From Bacteroidales bacterium (GTDB taxonomy: Bacteria > Bacteroidota > Bacteroidia > Bacteroidales > F082): a stretch of 59,064 nucleotides of DNA. The translations under genes were made by a program, and so were the position numbers. The stretch covers positions 1 through 59,064 of the forward strand of contig JACCQN010000020.1 of NCBI GenBank assembly GCA_015709215.1, written 5' to 3'. This document shows positions 28,925-40,009 of the stretch, in pieces (the first letter of the stretch is position 1; each line of letters opens with the position of its first letter). The notes beneath the pieces are model-generated. The model ran no database searches. It saw only the letters and a list, made by a program, of their open reading frames with translations, and was not told where the DNA came from.

Positions 28925-29899
28925 ATGTCGAATTTGGATCAGATCAAAAAACCGATAAGCAGAGAACTGGATCATTTTGAGCAGTTTTTTAAGGAAAGTA
29001 TGCGTTCGCGTATTGGCCTGCTCGACAAAATTACCCGATACATCGTAAAAACCAAAGGCAAGCAGATGCGTCCGATGTTTGTGCTGCTTTCAGCCACAAT
29101 CAACGGCGGAATTAACGATTCAAGTTATCGGGCTGCTACCCTCATTGAGTTGTTGCATACAGCCACACTGGTGCATGATGATGTGGTGGATGACTCCAAT
29201 GAGCGGCGGGGCTTCTTCTCGATCAATGCGTTGTGGAAAAACAAAATTTCGGTGCTGGTGGGGGATTTCTTGCTTTCGCGTGGTATGTTGCTGGCCTTGG
29301 ATAACGGAGATTTCGAATTACTGAAAATCGTTTCAGAGGCTGTGAAAGCCATGAGCGAAGGCGAGTTGCTCCAGATTGAGAAGGCACGCAGGATGGATAT
29401 TGAAGAGCCGGTATATTTTGACATCATCACCAAAAAAACGGCTTCGCTTATCGCGTCATGCTGTGCTGTGGGTGCAGCCTCGGCTGGTGCCGACAAGGCC
29501 GCTATCGACAAAATGCGTCAATTCGGAATTAATGTTGGGATAGCTTTTCAGATCAAAGATGATATTTTTGACTATCAGCTTAACAGTCAAACCGGCAAGC
29601 CCACAGGCATTGATATCAAAGAGAGGAAAATGACCCTGCCACTTATTTATTTGCTGAATCAATCGGGTCTGATTGAAAAACGGCGCATCATTCATACGGT
29701 AAAACGCCATGGTAATAATCCCGAAAAAGTAGCCGGTCTGATACAAAAAGTGCAAGAGGCAGGGGGCATTGCCTATGCCGAGCAGCAAATGCAGTATTAT
29801 GTGAACCTGGCGCTGGAGCAGCTCAACGGATTGCCCGACAGTGATGCCCTGGAGGCCATGAAGCAATTGGTTGATTATACAGTCTCCAGAAAAAAATAA
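28925..29899 (+). CDS. Polyprenyl diphosphate synthase
   Basis: A 324-aa trans-isoprenyl synthase that adds isopentenyl units to make the long side chain of menaquinone (inferred for this phylum). The first Asp-rich motif is HDDVVDD (about 84-90), followed by ERRG, and the second is KDDIFDY (about 211). The region GKQMRP is the usual substrate-binding lysine-arginine segment. The start used gives the family length; the frame is open to 28895 but lies too close to the predicted transcript start. Chain length cannot be judged reliably from sequence. Confidence 0.9.
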   Translation: MSNLDQIKKPISRELDHFEQFFKESMRSRIGLLDKITRYIVKTKGKQMRPMFVLLSATINGGINDSSYRAATLIELLHTATLVHDDVVDDSNERRGFFSINALWKNKISVLVGDFLLSRGMLLALDNGDFELLKIVSEAVKAMSEGELLQIEKARRMDIEEPVYFDIITKKTASLIASCCAVGAASAGADKAAIDKMRQFGINVGIAFQIKDDIFDYQLNSQTGKPTGIDIKERKMTLPLIYLLNQSGLIEKRRIIHTVKRHGNNPEKVAGLIQKVQEAGGIAYAEQQMQYYVNLALEQLNGLPDSDALEAMKQLVDYTVSRKK

Positions 29900-30033
29900 T
29901 CAGGGAGCAATCGCTTCATGGCCGAAAAAACCTCGTATTGGCTTGATAGTGCAGCCTAGATAAGATGAAACATGAAGATTATTCAGCCGTTATGCAATAA
30001 GTCTAATCTTATCTGCAGGAAATGGAAAGCCTA

Positions 30034-30061
30034 TAAAAAACCGTCTGCCGGGGCAAACGGA
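30034..30061 (-). terminator. Rho-independent terminator of asnS
   Basis: On the minus strand the 9-base stem CCGTTTGCC pairs with GGCAGACGG (one G-T pair), followed by TTTTTT. It lies 28 bases after the asnS stop. Confidence 0.8.
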
Positions 30062-30088
30062 TTAAGTGATCCTCTTATCAGAATTGTT

Positions 30089-31528
30089 TTAGAACTCCAG
30101 GTTATAAGGTGTTCTGGGGAAAGGAATTACATCGCGGATGTTGCTCATGCCCGTTACAAACAACATCAAACGCTCGAAGCCCAGACCAAAACCGGCATGC
30201 GGGACGGTGCCAAACTTGCGTGTTTCCAAAAACCACCACATCGATTCCAGGGGAATGTGCATTTCGTTCATGCGTTGAAGCAGTTTGTCGTACACCTCCT
30301 CACGCTGCGAACCACCAATAATTTCTCCAATTCCAGGGAAGAGTACGTCCATTGCACGAACTGTTTTTCCATCGTCGTTTTGCTTCATATAAAAAGCCTT
30401 GATTTCCTTAGGGTAATCGGTAAGAATTACAGGCTTTTTGAAGTGTTTTTCGACCAAATAACGCTCATGTTCCGATTGCAGATCGGCACCCCATTTTTCG
30501 ATGGGATACTGAAACTTCCCTTTCTTGTTGTGGTTTGAATTTTTAAGGATGTCGATAGCTTCAGTATATGAAATTCGTTCGAAAGGATTAGTGAGTACAA
30601 ACTGAAGCTTTTCGATGAGCTCCATCGAACGTTCATCAGCTTTTTTGTTTTTCTCTTCGTCCTGCTGGCGTTTGCTAAGGAAAGCCAGATCGTCGGCACA
30701 ATTGTCGAGGGCATACTGGATAAGATATTTAAGCATATCCTCTGCCAGATCCATATTGTCGTGAATGTCGTTGAAAGCTACTTCGGGTTCTATCATCCAA
30801 AACTCAGCCAAATGGCGCGAAGTATTGGAATTTTCGGCACGAAAAGTAGGACCAAAAGTATAAACCTTTGACAAGGCCAATGCAGCCAGCTCAGCTTCTA
30901 ATTGTCCGGAAACGGTAAGATTGGCAGCCTTACCAAAAAAGTCCTTTTCAAAATTAATGCTGCCATCTTCTTTTCGAGGAAGTTTTTCAAGATCGAGGGT
31001 AGTCACCTGAAACATTTCTCCGGCTCCTTCGGCATCCGAGCCGGTGATAATGGGCGAATGTATATTGAAAAAACCTCTGTCGTTGAAGAATTTATGAATA
31101 CCAAAAATCATGGCGTGGCGCAAACGGCTGATCGCACTAAAGGTATTGGTACGAAAACGTAAATGCGCTTTTTCACGCAGAAATTCGAGTGAATGCTTTT
31201 TGGGTTGCAGAGGGTAAAAGTCGGGATTGGCTTCGCCGAGCAGCTCGATGGCAGTAACAGCCATTTCAACTTTTTGGCCGCTTCCGGTTGAAGGAACCAG
31301 CTTACCGTTTGCCGAAACAGACGCGCCAGTGTGCATCATGGCCAGTTTTTCTTCCGGAATCTGCTCCAGATCCACAACCAATTGCAGGTTATGAATGGTG
31401 GAACCGTCGTTTAGGGCAATAAATGCTACGTTTTTACTGCCGCGCTTCGTACGAACCCAGCCTTTTACGTTGATCTCATGTTCAAGGTCTTGCATCTGCA
31501 AGGCCGCTTTGATTTCTGTTCTTTTCAC
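30089..31528 (-). CDS. asnS: Asparaginyl-tRNA synthetase
   Basis: A 479-aa class II synthetase. The N-terminal OB-fold anticodon-binding domain has [19 protein letters not shown]. Motif 2 is in [21 protein letters not shown], and motif 3 is GFGLGFERL near the C-terminus. The arrangement is AsnRS rather than AspRS. The frame is open to ATG 31633, but the conserved protein begins at the GTG at 31528 (MKRTEIK). It charges tRNA-Asn directly, so the amidotransferase route is not needed for Asn. Confidence 0.93.
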   Translation of the reverse strand: MKRTEIKAALQMQDLEHEINVKGWVRTKRGSKNVAFIALNDGSTIHNLQLVVDLEQIPEEKLAMMHTGASVSANGKLVPSTGSGQKVEMAVTAIELLGEANPDFYPLQPKKHSLEFLREKAHLRFRTNTFSAISRLRHAMIFGIHKFFNDRGFFNIHSPIITGSDAEGAGEMFQVTTLDLEKLPRKEDGSINFEKDFFGKAANLTVSGQLEAELAALALSKVYTFGPTFRAENSNTSRHLAEFWMIEPEVAFNDIHDNMDLAEDMLKYLIQYALDNCADDLAFLSKRQQDEEKNKKADERSMELIEKLQFVLTNPFERISYTEAIDILKNSNHNKKGKFQYPIEKWGADLQSEHERYLVEKHFKKPVILTDYPKEIKAFYMKQNDDGKTVRAMDVLFPGIGEIIGGSQREEVYDKLLQRMNEMHIPLESMWWFLETRKFGTVPHAGFGLGFERLMLFVTGMSNIRDVIPFPRTPYNLEF

Positions 31529-31706
31529 TTTTGATAAGCGTTTTGAAGGATGTTTCAGTTTGCAAAAAAACGAAATTTCGGCTGAATAGCAGTGAAAATT
31601 AATTAAAGTATTCGTTTTCCGTGAATTAACCAAAATGAAAAATCATTGTTTTCGATCTGTTTTCTAGTGGAGCACTCAACAAAAGCGAAGCTTAGCTGTT
31701 TAATGA

Positions 31707-31714
31707 TAACTTTG
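31707..31714 (+). promoter_or_regulatory. -7 box upstream of DAHP synthase
   Basis: TAACTTTG is an exact TAnnTTTG match, 39 bases before the ATG. No clear -33 element. Confidence 0.5.
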
Positions 31715-31752
31715 CAGCAAATAGTAAAAATCATGTCATTTTTAAAAATTTT

Positions 31753-32847
31753 ATGAGTCCATCACCCCAGATACATGACCTGACTTCCTGGCTACCACAA
31801 GGAGCCGAACCGCTTATAATTGCAGGACCATGTAGTGCCGAAACACGTGAGCAGGTTTTGCAGACCGGTCGTCAGCTTGCACGTTTGTCACAGGTTAAAG
31901 TGTATCGTGCCGGCATCTGGAAGCCACGCACCAGGCCTGATGGCTTTGAGGGTGTCGGCGAAGAAGGTCTTAAATGGATGCGTGAATTAAAAGCTGAAAC
32001 AGGCTTGCAACTCACTACCGAAGTGGCTAATCCTCATCATATTGAACTTGCACTGAAGCACAAAATAGATATGTTTTGGATTGGAGCTCGTACAGTGGTA
32101 AATCCTTTTTCGGTTCAGGAACTGGCCGAAGCACTCAAAGGGGTGGATGTTCCGGTATTGGTAAAAAATCCTTTAACCCCTGATCTTAAGCTTTGGATGG
32201 GCGCCCTCGAGCGTATTCATAAGGCCGGAATCAACAAACTGGCAGCCATTCATCGTGGCTTTCATTACTTTAAACAATCGCCTTACCGTAATGCACCCAT
32301 GTGGGAAATTCCGATTGAATTAAGAAGATTGTTGCCTTCACTACCTGTGATTACCGATATCAGTCATATTACCGGACGGCGCGATCTCCTTCAGAGCGTG
32401 GCACAAAAAGCACTCGACCTTGAAACCAATGGGCTGATGATTGAAAGCCATATTGACCCGGAGCATGCCCTCACTGATGCCGATCAACAAATTAGCCCTT
32501 CTGATCTTGAAAAACTCCTGGCTACACTTATCGTTAGAGAAAGGACCGGCAGCATCGATTTTCAACACAAACTGGAAGAGTTGCGTACCGAAATTGATAA
32601 ACTTGATGGTGAGCTGATGCAGCTGCTTGCTCGCAGAATGGAAGTTGTTGGTGAAATAGGGGCTTACAAAAAAGAAAACAATATCACCATTCTACAGCTC
32701 AAACGGTGGAAACACATGATAGAAGACAGGCTGGCTATTGGAATGAGCATGGGGCTCGATCGTGAATTTTTACTGTTATTGCTCGAGTTGGTGCATGAAA
32801 CCAGCATTCAGCTACAAACCCGAATTTTTAACCAGGATCGTGATTAA
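31753..32847 (+). CDS. Bifunctional DAHP synthase / chorismate mutase type II
   Basis: A 364-aa fusion. Residues about 15-265 are a DAHP synthase of the beta subfamily, which joins phosphoenolpyruvate and erythrose 4-phosphate to start the shikimate pathway. Motifs are AGPCSAET, KPRTRPDGFEG and LVKNP. Residues about 275-360 are an AroQ-type chorismate mutase (LRTEIDKLDGELMQLLARRMEVV, in part), the step toward phenylalanine and tyrosine. In this fused arrangement the mutase can mediate feedback control. The start ATG lies 39 bases after a -7 box. Same architecture as in other Bacteroidota. Confidence 0.93.
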   Translation: MSPSPQIHDLTSWLPQGAEPLIIAGPCSAETREQVLQTGRQLARLSQVKVYRAGIWKPRTRPDGFEGVGEEGLKWMRELKAETGLQLTTEVANPHHIELALKHKIDMFWIGARTVVNPFSVQELAEALKGVDVPVLVKNPLTPDLKLWMGALERIHKAGINKLAAIHRGFHYFKQSPYRNAPMWEIPIELRRLLPSLPVITDISHITGRRDLLQSVAQKALDLETNGLMIESHIDPEHALTDADQQISPSDLEKLLATLIVRERTGSIDFQHKLEELRTEIDKLDGELMQLLARRMEVVGEIGAYKKENNITILQLKRWKHMIEDRLAIGMSMGLDREFLLLLLELVHETSIQLQTRIFNQDRD

Positions 32848-32871
32848 ATTTTTTTAGGTGAAAGCTTTTCT

Positions 32872-32879
32872 TAGCTTTG
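32872..32879 (+). promoter_or_regulatory. -7 box upstream of the SLC13 pseudogene
   Basis: TAGCTTTG is an exact TAnnTTTG match, 22 bases before the TTG start, which suggests that the locus is still transcribed. Confidence 0.5.
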
Positions 32880-32900
32880 TACTGATTAAAGCTACCCACC

Positions 32901-34409
32901 TTGAAAAGCACAAGCAAAATTGTTGCCTTTGCGGTAACACCACTGGTTGGTCTTTACCTGCTGTTTTTTGTTGAGCTTGACCCGGCACGTCCCGAAATGA
33001 CGCACACCCTTATTGTAGCCTTGCTTATGGCCGTCTGGTGGATTACTGAAGCTGTTCCGCTGGCTGTTACTTCACTTTTACCGGTGGCTCTTTTTCCACT
33101 TCTGGGTATCATGAATGGAAATGATGTTGCAACCACCTATTTCAATGATGTGATCTTTTTATTTATGGGTGGTTTTATGGTGGCACTGGCCATGCAACGC
33201 TGGAATCTGCACAAGCGTATCGCTTTGAATATCCTGCAATTTACGGGAGTGAAGCCTGCACGGATTCTGTTGGGATTTATGTTTGCCTCCTTTTTTCTGA
33301 GTATGTAAATCAGTAATACAGCCACGGCTATGATGATGCTGCCGATAGCACTTTCGGTAATGGATCAGCTGGATCAAAACAGCTCAAAAGCGAGCAGCCT
33401 GGGTGTTGGACTATTGCTTGGTGTGGCTTATGGAGCTTCAACAGGAGGAATGGCTACACTAGTTGGAACGCCGCCAAATCTGTCATTTAGCAGGATTTTT
33501 CATATTTACTTCCCTGATGCACCCGAGCTTTCTTTCGCCAGTTGGTTTATGTTTGGGCTTCCACTGGCCACCATCATGCTGCTGTTTATCTGGGTTTATT
33601 TATTTTTGTTATTCGGGAAGCGACAAAAAACGCAGCAACTGAATGTCAATACCTTTCGTGATGAATTATTGGCAATGGGAAAAGCCAAGGCGGAAGAAAA
33701 AGCTGTTTTTGTTGTTTTTTGTTTGATGGCGATACTCTGGATTTTTAGGACCGAGCTGGATTTTGGACTATTTAAAATCCCCGGATGGAGTAATTTATTT
33801 CCTCATCCCAAGCTAATTACTGATGGCACCGTAGCTACTATGATGGCGCTGATTTTATTTTTGTGGCCTTCAAAATCTTCACAATTGGCCTTGCTCGACT
33901 GGCCAACAGCTCGTCAGTTGCCCTGGCGGATTTTGCTGCTTTTTGGTGGTGGTTTTGCACTTGCTTCGGGCTTTAAAGTCTCTGGGCTTTCACTTTGGTT
34001 TGGCAGTCGCCTGGAGTTTGTTGCAGATTATCCAATTTTGTTTGTAATTGTAGGTATAGCCTTTATGATGACGTTCTTAACCGAGCTCACTTCCAATACG
34101 GCCACCACCGAAATGATTCTCCCGGTTCTGGCCGGAATTGCCATACATACAGAGATTAATCCACTATTACTGATGATTCCGGCAACGCTTTCTGCCTCAA
34201 TGGCTTTTATGTTGCCCGTTGCCACACCTCCAAACGTTATTGTATTCGGTTCGGGACGAATTAGTATGCGCCAGATGGCAACTACAGGATTGATATTGAA
34301 TTTAATAGGTGTACTGATTGTGAGTTTGATGATGCTTTTCTGGGGTACTACTGTTTTTGAAATCGACCTTACAGTTTTTCCTGATTGGGCCATACCTGTT
34401 GCAAAATAG
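32901..34409 (+). pseudogene. SLC13/DASS-type sodium:dicarboxylate symporter, interrupted by an in-frame TAA
   Basis: One continuous frame of about 502 codons from a TTG start encodes a DASS-family membrane transporter with about a dozen hydrophobic segments. The motif ISNTATAMMMLPIALS, ASTGGMATLVGTPPN and TELTSNTATTE are its hairpin signatures. A TAA at 33306-33308 interrupts it exactly where relatives have tryptophan before ISNTAT (SMWISNTAT). TGG to TAA needs two base changes. The rest of the frame is intact and undamaged. It is therefore a recent pseudogene, a sequencing error, or read-through. A second start at ATG 33330 could yield a truncated product. Substrates of the family are succinate and related acids, or sulfate. 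Confidence 0.85.
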
Positions 34410-34430
34410 CCTTTACCCTTAAAGCAGGTT

Positions 34431-34438
34431 TATATTTG
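34431..34438 (+). promoter_or_regulatory. -7 box upstream of second SLC13-type permease
   Basis: TATATTTG is an exact TAnnTTTG match. The predicted leader is about 64 bases. Confidence 0.5.
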
Positions 34439-34508
34439 CTAATCTCGTCCGACTAAATTAATTTAGCGCAATAATTAATCATGAGTAACTAAAACACTAA
34501 CCATTATA

Positions 34509-36299
34509 ATGCTTGGTTTTGAGGGTTATATCGTAATTGCGGTCATTATTTTTTTGATTGTTTCCTTGTATTTGAATAAGATAGGCCCTGGATTTACCTT
34601 TATGATTGGTATAGCGGTTTTGGGTGTTTTTAAGGTAATAACACCTCAGGAAATTTTATCTGGTTTTGCCAACGAGCAGATCGCTGTTGTGGTGATGCTG
34701 CTTCTTTTAGGAGATATTATACGACGTAGCGGCCTGCTCGACAGGCTTTTCGATCGCACTTTTTCAAAGGCTAAAACCTATCGAAGTTTTATGGCACGGA
34801 TGACCATTACTGTTGCAGGTTTTTCAGCATTTTTGAATAACACGCCCTTGGTGGCCATTATGATGCCCTATGTAAGCAGTTGGAGCAAGAAAAATGGTAT
34901 TGCTCCTTCCAAACTTCTCATTCCGCTTTCTTATGCGGCTATCTTAGGTGGAACGGCCACACTTATTGGCACTTCAACAAACCTTGTTGTGGCGGGTATG
35001 GTAACGGATCAGTTTATTGTTGAAGACCTTGAACCTCTTGAGATTTTTGATTTTACGCTGGTAGGATTAACGATGACCTTTTTAGGTGTGATTTATTTGA
35101 TTGTTTTTGGCAACAAGCTCTTACCGGAAAAAAAGCACGCCATCGAAAATCTGGAAATGCAAAATCGTGAGTTTATTGCTGAAGTGCGCATAGCCAATGA
35201 TGCAGAATACGATGGCAAAACGCTGGAGGAAACAGGTTTAAAAACCATAAACGGCCTTTTATTGGTCGAAATTCTCCGTAAGGGGCAATCAATAAATCCA
35301 ATCACTCCCGAAACCATTTTACGCAAGGATGACGTGTTACTCTATGCCGGCGAAACGGATTCAATAACCGAAATGGTGGCCTCACGCAGTGGTTTGCGCT
35401 TGTCCCAACTAGGCATGTATGCTCGTAAACGACAGACCAGCATTATTGAAGTAGTGATTAGTTATAATTCCACCCTTATTTCGAAAACAGCAAGTACATC
35501 CAATTTTAGAGCGAAATATGATGCTGCCATTATTGCTGTTCATCGCAACGGCGAAAGGGTTTCGGGAACATTGGGCGATGTGAAACTGGCTGCCGGGGAT
35601 GTGCTGCTTTTGGTTGCAGGTCAGGATTTTGAACAGCGCGCTATGGATGCACACGATTTTTATATTATCAGCCGATTGCGCGAACTCAAGAAGCAACCTT
35701 TTTATAAGCAGTTTGTGCTTATCGGCGGGACTTTGATTGCTATTATCGCTTCGGCTTTGGGTTTTGTAAAGCTGTTTACAGCTATACTGTCGCTGGTTTT
35801 ATTGGTAACGCTGCTGAAAGTGGTCTCGCCCAAAGACATTGCCAAAAGCATCGATTTCAATTTATTGCTGATTATTTCCCTTTCGCTGGCATTGGGAACA
35901 GCGATGATTAAATCGGGAGTTGCAGAAGTGTTTGCGGATTTCGCTTTTGGGATTTTTAAACCGTTTGGCATTGTTGGGGTGTTAATAGGTATTTTTCTTA
36001 TCACCAATTTGCTGGGTTCTTTCATCACCAACAAGGCAGCCGTAGCCCTCGTTTTTCCGATTGCTGTGAGTATGGCCCTTGAATTGGGTATCAATCCAAA
36101 ACCATTTATTTTAACGGTTGCTTTTGCCGGAGCTGCCAGTTTTCTGACACCAATCGGCTACCAAACCAACTTGATGGTTTACGGGCCCGGAGGATACAAT
36201 TTTACCGATTATTTCAAAATTGGCCTGCCATTGACAATTTTATATATGATCGTAACCGTGCTGGGTTTGGTTTATCAATATGATATAAGCCTTTATTAG
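34509..36299 (+). CDS. SLC13-type permease with internal RCK/TrkA-C domains
   Basis: A 596-aa transporter. Membrane segments occupy about residues 1-200 and 400-596. Between them are two TrkA-C-like (RCK_C) soluble domains (about 215-370), with VEILRKGQSINPITPETILRKDDVLLYAG (in part). The paired hairpin regions carry AFLNNTPLVAIMMP and ILGGTATLIGTSTNLVVAG, with repeats NLLGSFITNKAAVALVFPIA and PIGYQTNLMVYGPGGY. Such proteins are ion-coupled anion transporters; a sulfate-type substrate is common but unproven here. It follows the broken DASS gene but is only distantly related to it. Confidence 0.87.
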   Translation: MLGFEGYIVIAVIIFLIVSLYLNKIGPGFTFMIGIAVLGVFKVITPQEILSGFANEQIAVVVMLLLLGDIIRRSGLLDRLFDRTFSKAKTYRSFMARMTITVAGFSAFLNNTPLVAIMMPYVSSWSKKNGIAPSKLLIPLSYAAILGGTATLIGTSTNLVVAGMVTDQFIVEDLEPLEIFDFTLVGLTMTFLGVIYLIVFGNKLLPEKKHAIENLEMQNREFIAEVRIANDAEYDGKTLEETGLKTINGLLLVEILRKGQSINPITPETILRKDDVLLYAGETDSITEMVASRSGLRLSQLGMYARKRQTSIIEVVISYNSTLISKTASTSNFRAKYDAAIIAVHRNGERVSGTLGDVKLAAGDVLLLVAGQDFEQRAMDAHDFYIISRLRELKKQPFYKQFVLIGGTLIAIIASALGFVKLFTAILSLVLLVTLLKVVSPKDIAKSIDFNLLLIISLSLALGTAMIKSGVAEVFADFAFGIFKPFGIVGVLIGIFLITNLLGSFITNKAAVALVFPIAVSMALELGINPKPFILTVAFAGAASFLTPIGYQTNLMVYGPGGYNFTDYFKIGLPLTILYMIVTVLGLVYQYDISLY

Positions 36300-36305
36300 A
36301 ATCAC

Positions 36306-39300
36306 TTACATATTCCTGCGGTATTGTCCGCCCACTTCAAACAAGGCCTTTGTAATCTGCCCGAGTGATGCATATTTAGTAGTTTCCATGAGGCATTCAA
36401 AAACGTTTTTGTTTTCGAGAGCAGCTTTTTTAAGCTTTTCGAGTTGGGCCGGAATTTCATTCTCCCAGCTTTTATGCAATTGCTCCAACATCTGAATCTG
36501 GTATTCTTTTTCTATGGAAGTAGCACGTATCACCTCGCCGGGCCTTACAGTTGGCGAGCCTTTGCTCGACAAGAAGGTGTTCACACCAATGATGGGTAGT
36601 TCGCCATTATGCTTCAGGCTTTCGTAGTAAAGTGATTCTTCCTGAATCTTACCGCGCTGGTACATGGTTTCCATAGCACCCAGCACACCACCACGCTCGG
36701 TGATGCGATCAAATTCGGCCATAACGGCTTCTTCAACCAGCGCTGTTAGCTCCTCAATGATGAAGGCTCCCTGCAAAGGGTTCTGATTTTTGGCCAGACC
36801 TAACTCCTTATTGATGATCAGCTGAATAGCCATTGCCCGGCGCACCGATTCTTCCGTTGGAGTAGTAATGGCTTCATCATAGGCATTGGTATGCAGCGAG
36901 TTGCAGTTGTCATAAATTGCATACAAAGCCTGCAAAGTAGTGCGGATATCATTGAAATCAATTTCCTGGGCATGCAGAGATCTTCCGGAAGTTTGGATGT
37001 GGTATTTTAGTTTTTGTGATCGTTCATTGGCGCCGTATTTATTCTTCATGGCTTTGGCCCAGATCAAACGAGCTACACGGCCAATAACCGAAAACTCCGG
37101 ATCAATACCATTGGAAAAGAAAAAAGACAGGTTCGGAGCAAAATCATCGATATGCATGCCACGCGACAGGTAATATTCCACATAGGTGAAACCATTGGCA
37201 AGTGTAAAAGCCAGTTGACTGATCGGATTGGCACCGGCTTCGGCAATATGGTAACCAGAGATGGAAACAGAATAGAAATTTTGAACTTTATTTTTGATAA
37301 AATATTCCTGTACATCGCCCATCATCTTCAGGCTGAAATCGATAGAGAATATGCAGGTGTTTTGTGCCTGGTCTTCCTTCAGGATGTCGGCCTGCACTGT
37401 GCCGCGTACTTTGCTGATGGTGTCGGCTTTAATGCGTTCATATACTTCTTTTGGGAGCACCATATCACCGGTAATGCCAAGCAGCATAAGACCAAGGCCG
37501 TCGTTGCCCTGAGGCAACTCTCCCTGATAGCTCGGACGCTCAGTGCCTTTTTGCCGGTATATCTCATCAATAATGGCGTTTACTTCCTGTTCCAGTCCGT
37601 TTTCTTTAATATACAACTCACATTGTTGATCTATTGCGGCATTCATAAAGAAACCCACAAGTGTTGGAGCCGGCCCGTTAATCGTCATGCTTACGCTGGT
37701 TTTGGGATCAGCCAGGTTAAATCCGGAATAAAGTTTTTTGGCGTCATCCAAACAAGCGATAGAAACCCCTGCATTACCAATTTTCCCATAGATATCGGGT
37801 CTTCGGGCAGGATTTTCGCCATATAGCGTTACCGAATCGAATGCAGTAGAAAGCCGGCGGGCAGGCATTTCGAAGGATACATAATGAAAGCGGCGGTTGG
37901 TGCGTTCGGGGCCACCTTCTCCGGCAAACATACGGGTAGGATCTTCTTCTTCACGTTTGAAAGGGAACACGCCTGCAGCAAAGGGAAACTCACCCGGAAC
38001 ATTTTCGAGCAGGCTCCAGCGCACAATCTCACCCCACGAACGAAAGGCGGGCAGACTGATCTTGGGAATTTCGAGCTGCGATAAGCTTGTGGTGTGGGTG
38101 GCTATCTCAATTACCTTATTGCGCACCTGATAGCTGTATATTTTGTCTTTGTATTTCTTTTTCTTGGTCTCCCAGTTTTCAATAATCTGAAGCGTTTGAG
38201 GATCTAGTTTTTGTCGCTCGAAATCAGCTAGTTGTTGAAGTTTTTCTATCAATGTTTCGTCTGCTGTATCAGCTACAATGTCTTTACTCTGGATTAAACT
38301 CTGATAGCGGTGTGCGAGCTTGCTTTGCTGGTGAGTCCATGCGTTGTATTGCCTCACGGTATCGGCTATCTCGCTTAGGTAGCGTACGCGTTTGGGTGGT
38401 ATGATAAATATTTTTTCAGAGAGTTCGTCCAGGTTTTCAATGTCAGTTTCAAAGGCCACACCGGTGCGTTCTTTAATGGTCATGAGAAGCTGATAATACA
38501 AGGCATTCACCCCGGGATCGTTGAATTGTGAGGCGATAGTGCCAAAAACGGGCATCGTATCCGGATGCTTTTCAAAAAGCTGGTGGTTACGCTGGTATTG
38601 TTTTTTTACATCGCGCAGGGCATCCAGAGCACCGCGTTTGTCAAATTTATTAAGGGCAATCAGATCAGCGAAGTCAAGCATATCAATTTTTTCGAGCTGC
38701 GTGGCAGCACCGTATTCAGGTGTCATTACATAGAGCGAAAGGTCGCAGTGATCGATTATTTCGGTATCACTTTGTCCGATACCCGAAGTTTCAAGTATCA
38801 CCAGATCAAAACATGCAGCCTGCAGGATTACTTCGGCATCTTTCACATATTTCGACATCGCCAGATTTGATTGGCGGGTTGCCAGCGAGCGCATAAAAAC
38901 ACGTTCGTTATCAATAGCATTCATTCGGATTCGATCGCCCAGCAAGGCTCCCCCTGTTCGTCTTTTGGAAGGATCGACCGAAACAATTCCGATTGTTTTG
39001 TTGGGTTGGTCATCCAAAAATCGACGAACCAACTCATCCACCAAACTCGATTTTCCTGCTCCGCCTGTTCCGGTGATTCCTAAAACGGGAGCTTTTCGCG
39101 GGGTATGATCAGGCAGGCTATCAATGAAATCACGCACTTCTTCCGGATGATTTTCTGCAGCCGAAATTAAAGTGGCAATGGCTTTAAAATTTTTATCCCG
39201 AATGGCTTTCAGGTTGGGTTTGATATCTTTTCCTGTAGGGAAATCTGATTTTTCGAGCAGTTGATTAATCATACCCTGCAAACCCATTGCGCGGCCGTCA

Positions 39301-39671
39301 TCAGGCGAAAAAATGCGTGCGATGCCGTATTGGTGCAATTCTTCAACTTCTTCGGGAAGGATCACCCCTCCACCTCCGCCAAAAATCCGTATATGACCCG
39401 AATCGGCCTCCTGAAGCAGGTCATACATGTATTTGAAATATTCCATATGGCCCCCCTGATAGGAAGTGATGGCAATGGCCTGCGCATCTTCCTGAATAGC
39501 TGTGCGCACGATTTCGCCCGCCGATCGGTTATGCCCCAAATGGATCACTTCTGCACCGCTTGCTTGTATGATGCGGCGCATGATATTAATGGCGGCATCG
39601 TGTCCATCATAGAGCGATGCGGCAGTTACGATTCGAATATGGTTTTTGGGCTTGTAAATTTCAACTGACAT
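36306..39671 (-). CDS. icmF: Fused isobutyryl-CoA mutase IcmF
   Basis: A 1121-aa protein with three units. The first is an N-terminal B12-binding domain (about 1-145) with the DxH motif at DGH (22-24). The second is a MeaB-type G-protein chaperone domain (about 195-440) with Walker A GTGGAGKS (201-208). The third is the mutase barrel, filling the rest. This order defines IcmF, which interconverts isobutyryl-CoA and butyryl-CoA using adenosylcobalamin, with the GTPase loading and protecting the cofactor. Some IcmF also act on isovaleryl-CoA. The length is typical. Start ATG lies just below a -7 box. Confidence 0.95.
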   Translation of the reverse strand: MSVEIYKPKNHIRIVTAASLYDGHDAAINIMRRIIQASGAEVIHLGHNRSAGEIVRTAIQEDAQAIAITSYQGGHMEYFKYMYDLLQEADSGHIRIFGGGGGVILPEEVEELHQYGIARIFSPDDGRAMGLQGMINQLLEKSDFPTGKDIKPNLKAIRDKNFKAIATLISAAENHPEEVRDFIDSLPDHTPRKAPVLGITGTGGAGKSSLVDELVRRFLDDQPNKTIGIVSVDPSKRRTGGALLGDRIRMNAIDNERVFMRSLATRQSNLAMSKYVKDAEVILQAACFDLVILETSGIGQSDTEIIDHCDLSLYVMTPEYGAATQLEKIDMLDFADLIALNKFDKRGALDALRDVKKQYQRNHQLFEKHPDTMPVFGTIASQFNDPGVNALYYQLLMTIKERTGVAFETDIENLDELSEKIFIIPPKRVRYLSEIADTVRQYNAWTHQQSKLAHRYQSLIQSKDIVADTADETLIEKLQQLADFERQKLDPQTLQIIENWETKKKKYKDKIYSYQVRNKVIEIATHTTSLSQLEIPKISLPAFRSWGEIVRWSLLENVPGEFPFAAGVFPFKREEEDPTRMFAGEGGPERTNRRFHYVSFEMPARRLSTAFDSVTLYGENPARRPDIYGKIGNAGVSIACLDDAKKLYSGFNLADPKTSVSMTINGPAPTLVGFFMNAAIDQQCELYIKENGLEQEVNAIIDEIYRQKGTERPSYQGELPQGNDGLGLMLLGITGDMVLPKEVYERIKADTISKVRGTVQADILKEDQAQNTCIFSIDFSLKMMGDVQEYFIKNKVQNFYSVSISGYHIAEAGANPISQLAFTLANGFTYVEYYLSRGMHIDDFAPNLSFFFSNGIDPEFSVIGRVARLIWAKAMKNKYGANERSQKLKYHIQTSGRSLHAQEIDFNDIRTTLQALYAIYDNCNSLHTNAYDEAITTPTEESVRRAMAIQLIINKELGLAKNQNPLQGAFIIEELTALVEEAVMAEFDRITERGGVLGAMETMYQRGKIQEESLYYESLKHNGELPIIGVNTFLSSKGSPTVRPGEVIRATSIEKEYQIQMLEQLHKSWENEIPAQLEKLKKAALENKNVFECLMETTKYASLGQITKALFEVGGQYRRNM

Positions 39672-40009
39672 GGCAAATTTTTGATTGAGCTACAAATATA
39701 GGTTTTTCCATATATCCGACACCCCTTTTAGTATGTCAATTAGAACTTGATGGTCGCTAGGACCAATTTTGTAGCCTAAGCCGTTAACGCCTGTTTTTGA
39801 TGGTATTTATCAGGCAAAGATACTGATGTCCTGTTATTTACAATTGATTCGGCCACAATGATTCAGGCCATAAATCTGAATACTCCGGCACTCATCTTTC
39901 GAAAGTTTTGAAGTATCAACATGCTTCACTGTTAATGTGATTTTTGAAGCGAAGTTAAAATGAACCAAAAGGAGTTGGTAAAACAAACAATGATTTGTAT
40001 CGCCATCAT
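39672..40009. other. Intergenic region between icmF and queD
   Basis: About 340 bases. Apart from the icmF promoter box at its left end I see no gene, RNA structure or repeat. Confidence 0.5.
39693..39700 (-). promoter_or_regulatory. -7 box of icmF
   Basis: On the minus strand TATATTTG is an exact TAnnTTTG match. It gives a leader of about 15 bases. A -33 TTTG at standard spacing is not obvious. Confidence 0.55.

Noticed and set aside
29972-30538. 188-codon plus-strand frame over the end of asnS
   Set aside because: It runs through the asnS terminator and coding region on the opposite strand and shows no family.
32901-34409. Alternative genetic code or stop-codon recoding in this organism
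   Set aside because: TAA is used as a normal stop by many genes in the window, and there is no recoding signal around 33306. A local mutation or read error is simpler.
37152-37826. 224-codon plus-strand frame within icmF
   Set aside because: Antisense shadow of a well-identified gene.
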